Positions 8,328 through 16,106 of a DNA stretch of 64,000 nucleotides are shown piece after piece. The stretch comes from Anaerolineales bacterium (lineage in GTDB: Bacteria; Chloroflexota; Anaerolineae; Anaerolineales; Villigracilaceae): positions 1,178,001 through 1,242,000 of the forward strand of contig JAHDWB010000001.1 of NCBI GenBank assembly GCA_023382595.1, given 5' to 3'. Position 1 is the stretch's first letter. Each line of letters opens with the position of its first letter. The position numbers and the translations under genes are program-made. The notes beneath the pieces are model-generated. The model was not told the origin of the DNA and made no database searches. It saw only the letters and a program-made list of their open reading frames with translations.

Positions 8328-8915
8328 TGCAAGTTGCTCGGCTCGCGCGAATTCTTCGGGAGTGTTGACGTTCCAAAAGCACAAGCCCGACGGGTCGAGC
8401 GCTTTGACTTCATCCGGCGACAGCGTCCGCACTTTGACCTGCGGGAACCACGCAATGACCTTCCATTGATCCGCGTCAATGGCGGCTTCGATGGCGGAGA
8501 GACAGGTCTCGCGGCGGTACAAGGCGTGGATGGGTTCATAGCCTTCGCCTGACTTTGCGATGACGACATCCGCCTCTCCTTCGACCATGAGCCTGATCCC
8601 GTCTTCGAAGAACGTTGGACTCGCGAAGGGCATATCGCACGCGACCACAGCCACCAGCGGATGGCTGGCGGAAGCGACCGCAGTGTAGAGTCCGCCCAGT
8701 GCACCGCGACCCGGCTTGAGGTCCGAAACGAGGCGCACATCCTTAAGGAAAGCATAGTCGGCGGGACGATTCGTCGTTACAATCATTTCATCCGCGATCG
8801 GAGACATCCGCCCGATGACGCGCTCGATGAGTGGACGTCCGAGGAACGGTTTGAGGGCTTTGTCCTCCCCCATGCGCGAGGACTGCCCGCCCGCTTGAAT
8901 GACAACGGTTAGCAT
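8322..8915 (-). CDS. mobA: Molybdenum cofactor guanylyltransferase
   Basis: A 197-residue nucleotidyltransferase that joins GMP to molybdopterin to give the bis-MGD cofactor. The N terminus MLTVVIQAGGQSSRMGEDKA contains the LAGG-x-SxRMG-x-DKA signature, with I-Q replacing the usual L-A; the Asp in VVACDMPF is the metal-binding residue. The ATG at 8915 lies 6 bases after TATAAT with no ribosome binding site, so I take it as the leaderless start; ATG 8921 is the alternative. Presence of mobA implies a bis-MGD enzyme elsewhere in the genome. The other cofactor genes are not in the window. Confidence 0.85.
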   Translation of the reverse strand: MLTVVIQAGGQSSRMGEDKALKPFLGRPLIERVIGRMSPIADEMIVTTNRPADYAFLKDVRLVSDLKPGRGALGGLYTAVASASHPLVAVVACDMPFASPTFFEDGIRLMVEGEADVVIAKSGEGYEPIHALYRRETCLSAIEAAIDADQWKVIAWFPQVKVRTLSPDEVKALDPSGLCFWNVNTPEEFARAEQLAK

Positions 8916-8921
8916 GGGCAT

Positions 8922-8927
8922 ATTATA
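8922..8927 (-). promoter_or_regulatory. -10 box (TATAAT) of mobA, leaderless geometry
   Basis: TATAAT on the minus strand ends 6 bases before the ATG at 8915, so transcription should start at or next to the start codon. No good -35 is seen. Confidence 0.55.
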
Positions 8928-8934
8928 CAGGAGC

Positions 8935-8950
8935 GCGGACTCAAGTCCGC
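8935..8950. repeat. Short palindrome between mobA and radical SAM gene
   Basis: GCGGACT-CA-AGTCCGC, perfect 7-base arms with a 2-base gap, within the 44-base divergent intergenic region. It could be an operator for either gene or a small dispersed palindrome. Confidence 0.5.
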
Positions 8951-8959
8951 AGTCCCAAA

Positions 8960-10072
8960 ATGAGTTCGCTGGCAAATGTACTGGACAATTTGACGGTCGA
9001 AGGCGAGTTATACGAGAAACTCGAAGATAATTCGCTGCGTTGCTTCGCGTGCGGACATCGTTGTCTGATCCGCGAGGGGCGGCGCGGAATTTGCCAGGTG
9101 CGTTTCAACAAGGGAGGAACGTTATTTGTGCCGCATGGTTATGTGGCGGCATTGCAAAGCGACCCCATCGAGAAGAAACCATTTTCACATGTATTGCCCG
9201 GCACGAATGCGCTGACGTTCGGAATGCTCGGCTGCGATTATCACTGCCCGTATTGCCAAAACTGGCTGACATCCCAAGCCATGCGCGACCCGGCTTCGGA
9301 TGTGTCAGCAGAGTTCATCCGCAAGATGACGCCGCAAAAGATGGTGGAGTATGCGCAAAGCACCAACGCTTCGGTGGTGGTCTCTTCCTATAATGAGCCG
9401 CTAATCACCAGTGAGTGGGCAGTGGAGATTTTCAAGGCTGCGAAGGCGAATGGGCTGATGTGCGCCTATGTCTCGAACGGGAACAACACGCCCGAAGTTA
9501 TGGACTACATCGCGCCGTATTTGGATGCCTACAAAATCGACTTGAAATGTATGAACGACAAGAACTACCGCAAACTGGGCGGGACATTGCAACACACGCT
9601 GGATGGCATCAAACGTGCGCGGGAGGCAGGTCTGTGGGTGGAGGTGGTGACGCTGGTGATTCCGGGTTTCAACGATTCGAATGAAGAATTGTGGGATGCG
9701 GCGCGGTTTCTGGCGGAAGTATCGGTGAACATTCCCTGGCATGTGACGGCGTTCCACAAGGATTATAAGATGACCGAGCCGGATAACACGGATGCGAACA
9801 CATTGATCCGCGCGGCTGAGATCGGGCGCGAGGCGGGGTTGAAATTCGTTTATGCCGGGAATTTGCCGGGGCATGTCGGGGAGTACGAAGATACTTTGTG
9901 TCCACAGTGCAGTTACCGGCTGGTAAAGAGGCGGGGATACGTCATCAAGGAATATGACGTCACGGGGGACGGAAAATGTCCACAATGCGGGGAACTCATT
10001 CCCGGGGTGTGGCATCAAAACCCCTCTACAGTAGGGTTAAACGAAATTGGCATCCCTTTCCCTATATTGTAG
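8960..10072 (+). CDS. amrS: AmmeMemoRadiSam-system radical SAM enzyme
   Basis: A 370-residue radical SAM protein. The cluster motif is C92-x3-C96-x2-C99 (GCDYHCPYCQNW). An N-terminal Cys cluster (CFACGHRCLI) and a C-terminal zinc-ribbon-like pair (CPQCSYR and CPQCGE) bracket the barrel. This layout matches the PflA-like AmrS family, found with AmmeMemo proteins AmrA and AmrB, whose reaction is still poorly defined. The two partners are not in the window. No ribosome binding site precedes the ATG at 8960; the next in-frame Met would remove conserved sequence. Divergent from mobA. Confidence 0.85.
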   Translation: MSSLANVLDNLTVEGELYEKLEDNSLRCFACGHRCLIREGRRGICQVRFNKGGTLFVPHGYVAALQSDPIEKKPFSHVLPGTNALTFGMLGCDYHCPYCQNWLTSQAMRDPASDVSAEFIRKMTPQKMVEYAQSTNASVVVSSYNEPLITSEWAVEIFKAAKANGLMCAYVSNGNNTPEVMDYIAPYLDAYKIDLKCMNDKNYRKLGGTLQHTLDGIKRAREAGLWVEVVTLVIPGFNDSNEELWDAARFLAEVSVNIPWHVTAFHKDYKMTEPDNTDANTLIRAAEIGREAGLKFVYAGNLPGHVGEYEDTLCPQCSYRLVKRRGYVIKEYDVTGDGKCPQCGELIPGVWHQNPSTVGLNEIGIPFPIL

Positions 10073-10093
10073 TTAGACATTTTGCTGTATAAT
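10067..10093 (+). promoter_or_regulatory. Probable promoter of the peptide ABC operon
   Basis: TATAAT at 10088-10093 with TTGTAG at 10067-10072 (15-base spacer, shorter than ideal). It lies 85 bases ahead of the binding-protein gene. Confidence 0.5.
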
Positions 10094-10178
10094 CTGCGCC
10101 TGTCGGGAGGCACGAGGAGAGTCTTTTCTTTCCCCTTATACCTCCATTTAATCCAACTTTCTCTCAAGGAGGAGAAAC

Positions 10179-11978
10179 GTGAAACAAAAACTGTCTGTTT
10201 TGTTTTCGCTGATGGTGCTCGCGAGCATGCTGCTTGCGGCTTGTGGTGGCGCTGCCACTGAAGCACCCGCACCGGATGCACCTGCTGCTGCGACGTCTGC
10301 CCCTGCGGCTAACGAGCCCGCTGCAGACGCCGCTTGTCAACCGGTCGGCACTGAGCCGATCCCGTTCCCCAGCGGTGGCAAGTCGGTTACTGGCGCTTAT
10401 GACCAGGAACCTGACTCCGTCGTGCCTTACTTCACCCAGATGTCCTTCGCCGTGTGGGTCACCCAGTTGACCTTAGTGGGTCTTGGCGAATGGGATGAGA
10501 ACGGTAACTTCGTGCCCGAACTGGCTGAAGAAGTTCCTTCCGCTGACAATGGCGGCGTCTCTGAAGACGGCTTGACCATTACTTGGAAGTTGAAGGACTG
10601 CCTCTTCTGGTCTGACGGCACCCCCATCACTTCCGAAGATGTCAAGTTCACCTGGGAACTTGTCATGGACCCCGGCAACGCGCCCACTTCCCGCACCGGC
10701 TATGACAAGATCGAAAGCATTGAAACCCCCGATGACCTGACCGTCGTGATCAAGTTCTCCGCCCTCTACCCGCCTTGGCCCACACTGTTCACCCAGGGTC
10801 CCAATAACGCCGGCGGCATTTTGCCCAAGCACATGCTCGAAGGCAAGACCGCAGTAGAGACCGATCCCTTCATCCGCATGCCCACGGTTGGTTCCGGTCC
10901 GTTCATCATCACCGAATGGATCCCCGGCGACTACCTGTCCCTGCTCCCCAACCCGAACTTCTACAAGGGTCGTCCCAATTTGGATCGCATCCAGATCCGC
11001 TTCGTGGCTGACTCGGCTGCCGCTCTCGCCGCCCTGCAAACTGGTGACGTGGACTGGTACCCGAACTTCTCCGAAGGCGATATCGAAACCCTGAGCGCGC
11101 TCGAACCCAACATTAAACTCACCGTGATCCCCGGTGTGGATTTCGAACACTACTTCTTCAACCTCGGCCGCGTGGACGGTGTTGACGGACGTGGTCAGGC
11201 AGACCAGGAAGGCTTCTGCCCGTTCAAGGACGTCCGCGTCCGCAAGGCGATCACCCTCGGCATCAACCGCCAGGCGATCGTAGACAGCCTGTTGAGCGGC
11301 AGAACCACCGTTCCGGTCAGCCAGTGGCCCAACAGCGGCTGGACCAACGACAACCTCGTTGTTGACGCTTACGATCCTGAAGAAGCCGCCCGCCTGCTCG
11401 ATGAGGCTGGCTACACCCTCGGAGCCGATGGCGTTCGTGTCGGCGATTGTGATGGTGTTCAGACCAGACTCTCCTTCAACTTCGAAACCACCACTGCCCC
11501 GATCCGCATTGATATTGGTACTGCCGCCCAGGCTGACCTCGCCCAGATCGGTGTCGAGTTCAATACCATCTTCACCCCTGCCGGCACCTTCTTCGGTCAG
11601 TATGTTGACGGCGGTCCTTTGACCACCGGTAACTACGACATGGGTGGTTACACCACCGGCTTCTACCCGGATCCCTACACCGATAACTATTCATGCGAAT
11701 CCATCCCGACCGCGGATGCGCCGGATGGCGTCAACTGGTACCATCTCTGCGATCCCTATCTGTCCGATTTCATGGATACTCTGCTCGACACGGTGGATCC
11801 CGCCGAGCGCAAAGCCATCCTTGACGAAGCTCAAGCCTACATCGCCGAAAACTACTACGTGATCATGATGTACGCCCGCGGTAACGTCTGGGGCTCCACC
11901 CCGCGCTTCCAATTCGGTCCCAACGGTCCTGAGTCCGATTTCAACTGGAACGCCGAAACCTGGGACGTGACCGAGTAA
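10179..11978 (+). CDS. Peptide/dipeptide-type ABC transporter substrate-binding lipoprotein
   Basis: A 599-residue family 5 binding protein. A signal peptide ends in a lipobox (MLLAACGG, Cys near residue 23) and is followed by an Ala/Pro-rich linker. The GTG start at 10179 has AAGGAGG 6 bases upstream. The body shows family features such as LTWELVMDPGN-like VKFTWELV and FKDVRVRKAITLGINRQ. It should capture oligopeptides or other small solutes outside the membrane and deliver them to the two permeases encoded downstream. A strong hairpin after the gene probably raises its transcript level relative to the permeases. The exact ligand is unknown. Confidence 0.92.
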   Translation: MKQKLSVLFSLMVLASMLLAACGGAATEAPAPDAPAAATSAPAANEPAADAACQPVGTEPIPFPSGGKSVTGAYDQEPDSVVPYFTQMSFAVWVTQLTLVGLGEWDENGNFVPELAEEVPSADNGGVSEDGLTITWKLKDCLFWSDGTPITSEDVKFTWELVMDPGNAPTSRTGYDKIESIETPDDLTVVIKFSALYPPWPTLFTQGPNNAGGILPKHMLEGKTAVETDPFIRMPTVGSGPFIITEWIPGDYLSLLPNPNFYKGRPNLDRIQIRFVADSAAALAALQTGDVDWYPNFSEGDIETLSALEPNIKLTVIPGVDFEHYFFNLGRVDGVDGRGQADQEGFCPFKDVRVRKAITLGINRQAIVDSLLSGRTTVPVSQWPNSGWTNDNLVVDAYDPEEAARLLDEAGYTLGADGVRVGDCDGVQTRLSFNFETTTAPIRIDIGTAAQADLAQIGVEFNTIFTPAGTFFGQYVDGGPLTTGNYDMGGYTTGFYPDPYTDNYSCESIPTADAPDGVNWYHLCDPYLSDFMDTLLDTVDPAERKAILDEAQAYIAENYYVIMMYARGNVWGSTPRFQFGPNGPESDFNWNAETWDVTE

Positions 11979-12011
11979 TCCGCTAGAATTAAGGTAGCAA
12001 CACTGCACGAA

Positions 12012-12044
12012 ATGAGAGGCAGGGGCATGCCCCCTGCCTCTCAT
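12012..12044 (+). repeat. Intercistronic hairpin after binding-protein gene
   Basis: Perfect 14-base arms (12012-12025 and 12031-12044; ATGAGAGGCAGGGG and its complement) with a 5-base loop and no T run. It lies between the binding-protein stop and the ribosome binding site of the permease, the position where stabilising stem-loops protect the upstream mRNA in other importer operons. Confidence 0.7.
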
Positions 12045-12061
12045 CCAAACTGGAGGTTGCC

Positions 12062-13021
12062 ATGTGGTCTTATATTGCGAGACGCGCACTTCAAGCACTT
12101 TTTACCCTCTTAATTATCACCGTTTTATGCTTTCTTCTGACCCGTTTTTCGGGAGATCCCCTCGCGCAATATGCCACCAATCCGCGCATGAGCGAAGCAG
12201 ACAAGGCTGCGCTGCGTGAACGGCTCGGGCTCAACGACCCGGTCTATGTTCAATATTTCAAGTGGCTTGGTCTCGCGATCCAGGGCGACCTCGGAAATTC
12301 CTTCTTTGCAAAACAGCCCGTCTCTGACATGATCAAGCAGCGCCTCCCAAACACCATCGTCCTCATGCTGACCGCTGAGGTCATCACGATCGGGCTGGCG
12401 CTTACTCTCGGGATCATCTCAGCAGTAAAACAATATTCACTGACAGATATTGTCATTACCGTGTTTTCATTTATCGGCTTTTCCATGCCCATCTTTTTCA
12501 GCGCACTTGGATTGCTATTGATATTTGCAGTCCAGTTCAAGGCATGGGGGCTGCCACACCTGCCAACCGGCGCGGCTGTGTGGGATAAAAGCGACCCGGT
12601 GGAATATATCAAGAACATGATCCTGCCGGTCTCCGCCCTCGTCCTCATTCAGACAGCCGGATACTCCCGCTTCGTCCGCACCAGCATCTTGGAAGTACTT
12701 GGACTGGATTACATCCGCACCGCCCGCGCAAAGGGATTAAGCAGCCGCCTCGTACTGTTCAAGCATGCGCTTCGCAACGCCGCCCTGCCGCTGGTCACCA
12801 TCGTGGGGCTGGATATTCCCTTCATGCTCGGAGGCGCTATCGTTACCGAATCCATCTTCTCCTGGCCCGGCATGGGCAGGCTCTTCTGGGAATATGCGCA
12901 GCGCAGCGACTATCCGGTCGTGCTTGGCGTTCTGCTGATCATTTCAACGGCGGTCGTTGTTCTGACCATCGTCACAGACGTTGTTTACACGTTCGTAGAC
13001 CCGCGCATCAAGTTAGGGTAA
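12062..13021 (+). CDS. Peptide ABC transporter permease (DppB type)
   Basis: A 319-residue permease, six helices, with the N-terminal signature WSYIARRALQALFTLL and the EAA-loop region (DYIRTARAKGLSSRLVLFKHALRNA cut here as RTARAKGL...HALRNAALP) that contacts the ATPase. The ATG at 12062 has GGAGG 6 bases upstream (CTGGAGGTTGCC). It forms a heterodimer with the next permease, 12 bases downstream. The ATPase subunits that normally accompany such permeases (DppD, DppF) are not encoded here. Confidence 0.93.
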   Translation: MWSYIARRALQALFTLLIITVLCFLLTRFSGDPLAQYATNPRMSEADKAALRERLGLNDPVYVQYFKWLGLAIQGDLGNSFFAKQPVSDMIKQRLPNTIVLMLTAEVITIGLALTLGIISAVKQYSLTDIVITVFSFIGFSMPIFFSALGLLLIFAVQFKAWGLPHLPTGAAVWDKSDPVEYIKNMILPVSALVLIQTAGYSRFVRTSILEVLGLDYIRTARAKGLSSRLVLFKHALRNAALPLVTIVGLDIPFMLGGAIVTESIFSWPGMGRLFWEYAQRSDYPVVLGVLLIISTAVVVLTIVTDVVYTFVDPRIKLG

Positions 13022-13033
13022 CGGAGATCAATC

Positions 13034-13987
13034 ATGGCGACCGACATCAAATCCCTTGATATTCCCAATCTTCTCGAACCGACCCGGCAGGCGCTGACCC
13101 CTGGGCAATTGATCTGGAGAAGATTTCGCAAGAACATCATGGCAGTGCTTGGAATGTTCGGCTTTGGACTGCTCCTGTTATTCATCACCATTGGGTCTTA
13201 TTACACCAGCGAGGCACAGGCAAACGCAGTTGACTTACAGGCGCGCCTAAGCAGCCCATCAGCCGATCACTGGATGGGAACGGACAGCACCGGGCGCGAT
13301 ATTTTCGCCCGCATCATTTACGGCGGACAGATATCCCTTTTCGTGGGTTTTACCGCCGTGATGCTATCCGTAACTTTGGGGACGCTGGTTGGCGGACTGG
13401 CAGGATTCTTCGGCGGCTGGGTGGATGCGATCCTTATGCGCATTACTGAAGCCATGCTTTCCATCCCCCAACTTTTTCTGTTGATCGTGCTTGGAAAATT
13501 CATCGGCAGGAATATTGACACGGTCATGCTCTTCGGCAGGACGTTCAGCGGAAGCGTCGTGATCGTGATCGTCGTGATCGCGTTGACATCCTGGATGGCG
13601 CTCGCCCGTATCGTGCGCGCCAACGTGCTTTCCCTCAAGGAAATGGACTACGTCGCCGTATCAAAATCCCTCGGCTCCAGCGACCTGCGGACCTTCTTCC
13701 GCCACCTGCTCCCGAATACCATGGGCGTCATCATCGTGGCAACCACGCTCGGGTTGGCAGGCGCAATCCTTTCGGAAGCCTACGTCTCTTTCCTGGGATT
13801 GGGCATCCAGCCGCCCACCGCATCCTGGGGCAATATGCTCACCGCCGCTCAAACCTTCATTCAGCAGGGCACATGGTGGATGTGGGTTTATCCCAGCCTG
13901 TTCATCATCTTTACCATTCTCTGTGTCAACCTGATCGGTGACGGTTTGCGGGATGCCTTCGACCCGCGCAGTTCCCGCCATCTCTAA
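13034..13987 (+). CDS. Peptide ABC transporter permease (DppC type)
   Basis: A 317-residue permease. N-terminal OppC-type region (LIWRRFRKNIMAVLG) with one helix, then HWMGTDSTGRDIFARIIYGG, a hallmark of DppC/OppC proteins, and the ATPase-contact loop KEMDYVAVSKSLGSSD. Partner of the preceding permease. It is the last gene of the operon: a hairpin follows 19 bases after the stop, so energising ATPases must come from another locus. Confidence 0.93.
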   Translation: MATDIKSLDIPNLLEPTRQALTPGQLIWRRFRKNIMAVLGMFGFGLLLLFITIGSYYTSEAQANAVDLQARLSSPSADHWMGTDSTGRDIFARIIYGGQISLFVGFTAVMLSVTLGTLVGGLAGFFGGWVDAILMRITEAMLSIPQLFLLIVLGKFIGRNIDTVMLFGRTFSGSVVIVIVVIALTSWMALARIVRANVLSLKEMDYVAVSKSLGSSDLRTFFRHLLPNTMGVIIVATTLGLAGAILSEAYVSFLGLGIQPPTASWGNMLTAAQTFIQQGTWWMWVYPSLFIIFTILCVNLIGDGLRDAFDPRSSRHL

Positions 13988-14006
13988 TTCCCCGTCAATT
14001 TCAAAA

Positions 14007-14032
14007 GCGCCCGTTCCAAATGGAACGGGCGC
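14007..14032. terminator. Bidirectional terminator between dppC-like gene and rhomboid gene
   Basis: GCGCCCGTTCCA-AA-TGGAACGGGCGC hairpin between two convergent genes (ends at 13987 and 14040). Short T-rich flank on the plus side. Its inner core TTCCAAATGGAA recurs in the terminator at 20043-20076. Confidence 0.75.
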
Positions 14033-14039
14033 TTCGTTA

Positions 14040-14822
14040 TCACTTGAAGAATATCCCCCACACCGCAAGCAGACCGAAGACCACCGCTACGATCCCTGCG
14101 CCGGTAACTGTATCCCGCGCCTCACGCTCATCATGCAGGGACATTTCTGGCGGCATCCCGACCACCATCCAGCGCGGACTGGCAAACCAGGCGAATAACG
14201 CACCGCCCAGCAAACCGCCGATGTGCCCCCAATTGTCAATGCGGGGCGATAAGCCAATGAAAAGATTGATGACGATGATAAAGACCGTGCTGCCGATCAT
14301 CTGCCGCGACTGCTCACCGAACAATTCACGGTTCTGATACAGGAAGACCGCCTGCGCCCCGATCAACGCAAACACCGCCGTGGAAGCGCCAACCGAAATA
14401 CTTCCTTCGCCCGTCAGCAGAAACGAGAACACGTTGCCTGCAAAAGCGCCAAGAAAATACAGCAGGAAAAACCTGCCATGCCCGAATTGACGTTCCAAAA
14501 ACGAACCAATATTGAATAGGGCATACATGTTAAAGAAGATATGCATTAAGGAGCCATGCAGGAAAACAGGCGTGATCAAGCGCCACAACTCCCCCGCGCG
14601 GATGGACTCATTGATGCGCGCACCGTAGATCTCCAGCCAGCCAATGTCATAGATGGCATAGCCCCATAACGCAACGCTTGCCATTTGCAGTAAATATACA
14701 GCCACCGTGATGCCGATCAACACATACGTAACCGTGGTGGGGATGGAAGGCATCCGTACGCGCACCGTTTGGGGAGCAGGAACAGGCTCGAGGTCGGGCG
14801 AGGAGGCGGGAATGTTCGTCAT
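14040..14822 (-). CDS. Rhomboid-family intramembrane serine protease
   Basis: A 260-residue protein with a Pro-rich cytoplasmic N terminus and six to seven helices. The rhomboid core is complete: LWRLITPVFLHGSLMHIFFN (WR and HxxxH/N region), the catalytic Ser in GASTAVF and the catalytic His in NWGHIGGLLGG. It should cleave membrane protein segments; the substrate is unknown. Its start overlaps the guanylate kinase stop by 4 bases (ATGA), so the two are cotranscribed and translationally coupled. Confidence 0.92.
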   Translation of the reverse strand: MTNIPASSPDLEPVPAPQTVRVRMPSIPTTVTYVLIGITVAVYLLQMASVALWGYAIYDIGWLEIYGARINESIRAGELWRLITPVFLHGSLMHIFFNMYALFNIGSFLERQFGHGRFFLLYFLGAFAGNVFSFLLTGEGSISVGASTAVFALIGAQAVFLYQNRELFGEQSRQMIGSTVFIIVINLFIGLSPRIDNWGHIGGLLGGALFAWFASPRWMVVGMPPEMSLHDEREARDTVTGAGIVAVVFGLLAVWGIFFK

Positions 14823-15436
14823 AAGGTCACCTTGCGATGATGCACGCGCAAATGCTCCGCCGTGATCACAGCGCGGACTTTGTCGACCGTATCATCCAAA
14901 TGAAAATCGTGGTTGACGATCACATAATCGAACGCATCAAGGCGCTGCAGTTCCTTGCGAGCCGTGGCAATACGCAGCGAGAGCGAATCTGCTGTTTCGG
15001 TCTTGCGTTCACGTAAACGATGCTCGAGCTCCTCCTCGCTTTCACAGGTGATAAAGATCAGCAACGCGTCCGGCGCGAGCCTTCGCACCGTCTCCGCCCC
15101 CTGCACATCGAGCCGCATGATCACATCCTTGCCGCTCTCCAGCGCCTCACGCACCTGCGCCTTTGGGATGCCCTTGTAATCGCCGTACACGATCGCATAC
15201 TCGATCAGCTCGTTCCCCTCGATCATGCGCGCAAATTCAGACTTGGAAACGAACCAGTAATCCTTGCCATGCACCTCATTCTCGCGGCGTTCGCGCGTAG
15301 TGGCAGTGACAACAAAATGGAACGGAAATCCGCGCTCTTTCATGCGCTGGACAACGGAATCCTTCCCAACGCCGGAAGGTCCCGAAATGACGATAAGAAG
15401 GGGATCAGGTGTACGGAGATCGAATGTGTTGGTCAT
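14819..15436 (-). CDS. gmk: Guanylate kinase
   Basis: A 205-residue nucleotide kinase (ATP + GMP to ADP + GDP). P-loop GPSGVGKDS (19-27), GMP-binding region TTRERRENEVHGKDYWFVS with the conserved Arg and Tyr, and LDVQGA. Length is normal. The ATG at 15436 lies 6 bases downstream of TACAAT and has no ribosome binding site, suggesting a leaderless mRNA. First gene of a two-gene unit with the rhomboid protease; divergent from the FmdB-type gene, which has the same start geometry. Confidence 0.96.
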   Translation of the reverse strand: MTNTFDLRTPDPLLIVISGPSGVGKDSVVQRMKERGFPFHFVVTATTRERRENEVHGKDYWFVSKSEFARMIEGNELIEYAIVYGDYKGIPKAQVREALESGKDVIMRLDVQGAETVRRLAPDALLIFITCESEEELEHRLRERKTETADSLSLRIATARKELQRLDAFDYVIVNHDFHLDDTVDKVRAVITAEHLRVHHRKVTL

Positions 15437-15442
15437 TGGAAT

Positions 15443-15448
15443 ATTGTA
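15443..15448 (-). promoter_or_regulatory. -10 box (TACAAT) of gmk, leaderless geometry
   Basis: TACAAT on the minus strand, six bases before the gmk ATG. No convincing -35. Confidence 0.5.
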
Positions 15449-15492
15449 CCAAAGAGACTACGCGCCTCTTCCTCCCTCTGAGCTGATTCGGT

Positions 15493-15498
15493 TAAAAT
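15493..15498 (+). promoter_or_regulatory. -10 box (TAAAAT) of the FmdB-type gene, leaderless geometry
   Basis: TAAAAT ends exactly six bases before the ATG at 15505; the intervening AGGCGT is too close to act as a normal ribosome binding site. Confidence 0.5.
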
Positions 15499-15504
15499 AG
15501 GCGT

Positions 15505-15885
15505 ATGCCCACCTACGACTTTATCTGCAACGCCTGCCGACAGCGCTTCGACGTGTTCATGACCTTCAGCGAATACGGGAAGAAACCTGTGCAATGTGCC
15601 CACTGCGGCAGCAAGAACGTCCGCCGCCGCATGACCAAAGTTCGCATCGCAAAATCGGAGGAGAGCCGCTTCGAATCCATGACGGACGACTTTTCCGGAA
15701 TCGAAGGCTTGGAGGATGATCCAAAAGCCCTCGGTCAGATGATGCGGAAAATGGGAAAGGAAATGGGGGAGGAATTGCCGCCCGAGTTCGATGATGTCGT
15801 GGACCGGCTGGAAGCGGGGCAAAGCCCGGAAGAAATAGAGTCTGCGCTCCCCGACCTTGGGGCAGATTCTGCAGATGATGTATAA
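15505..15885 (+). CDS. FmdB-family zinc-ribbon protein
   Basis: 126 residues. The N-terminal ribbon MPTYDFICNACRQRFDVF plus CAHCGSKNVRRRMTKV gives two CxxC pairs that bind zinc, the FmdB (putative regulatory protein) domain. The C-terminal half is acidic with EELPPEFDDVVDRLEAG, a segment common to Chloroflexota members. FmdB proteins were first noted next to formamidase and amidase genes, but their role is not settled. No partner gene lies downstream within 200 bases. Confidence 0.88.
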   Translation: MPTYDFICNACRQRFDVFMTFSEYGKKPVQCAHCGSKNVRRRMTKVRIAKSEESRFESMTDDFSGIEGLEDDPKALGQMMRKMGKEMGEELPPEFDDVVDRLEAGQSPEEIESALPDLGADSADDV

Positions 15886-16002
15886 TTTGTAAGTACGCTT
15901 CTACAAAACATCTTAAAAGTTGCACAAATTGTTGTGACTTTCGTCATGCATTCCCAGCCAAATTTAACTTGTCATTAATAATCCCTAATCGTAGAATTCT
16001 GA

Positions 16003-16030
16003 CTTGATTGCTCATGTTACATTAATCAAG
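16003..16030. promoter_or_regulatory. Inverted repeat upstream of the decahaem gene
   Basis: CTTGATT (16003-16009) and AATCAAG (16024-16030), 14 bases apart, about 75 bases before the ATG at 16107. The right half contains TACATTAA (16018-16025), also present twice upstream of the 7-haem gene. Candidate operator; no regulator is proven. Confidence 0.4.
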
Positions 16031-16106
16031 AAAAAAGACAAAGAAGGTTCTCCAATCAAAGATACACTTCCATTGTCGTGAATTCAGCACCAAAGGAGAA
16101 TTGCTA

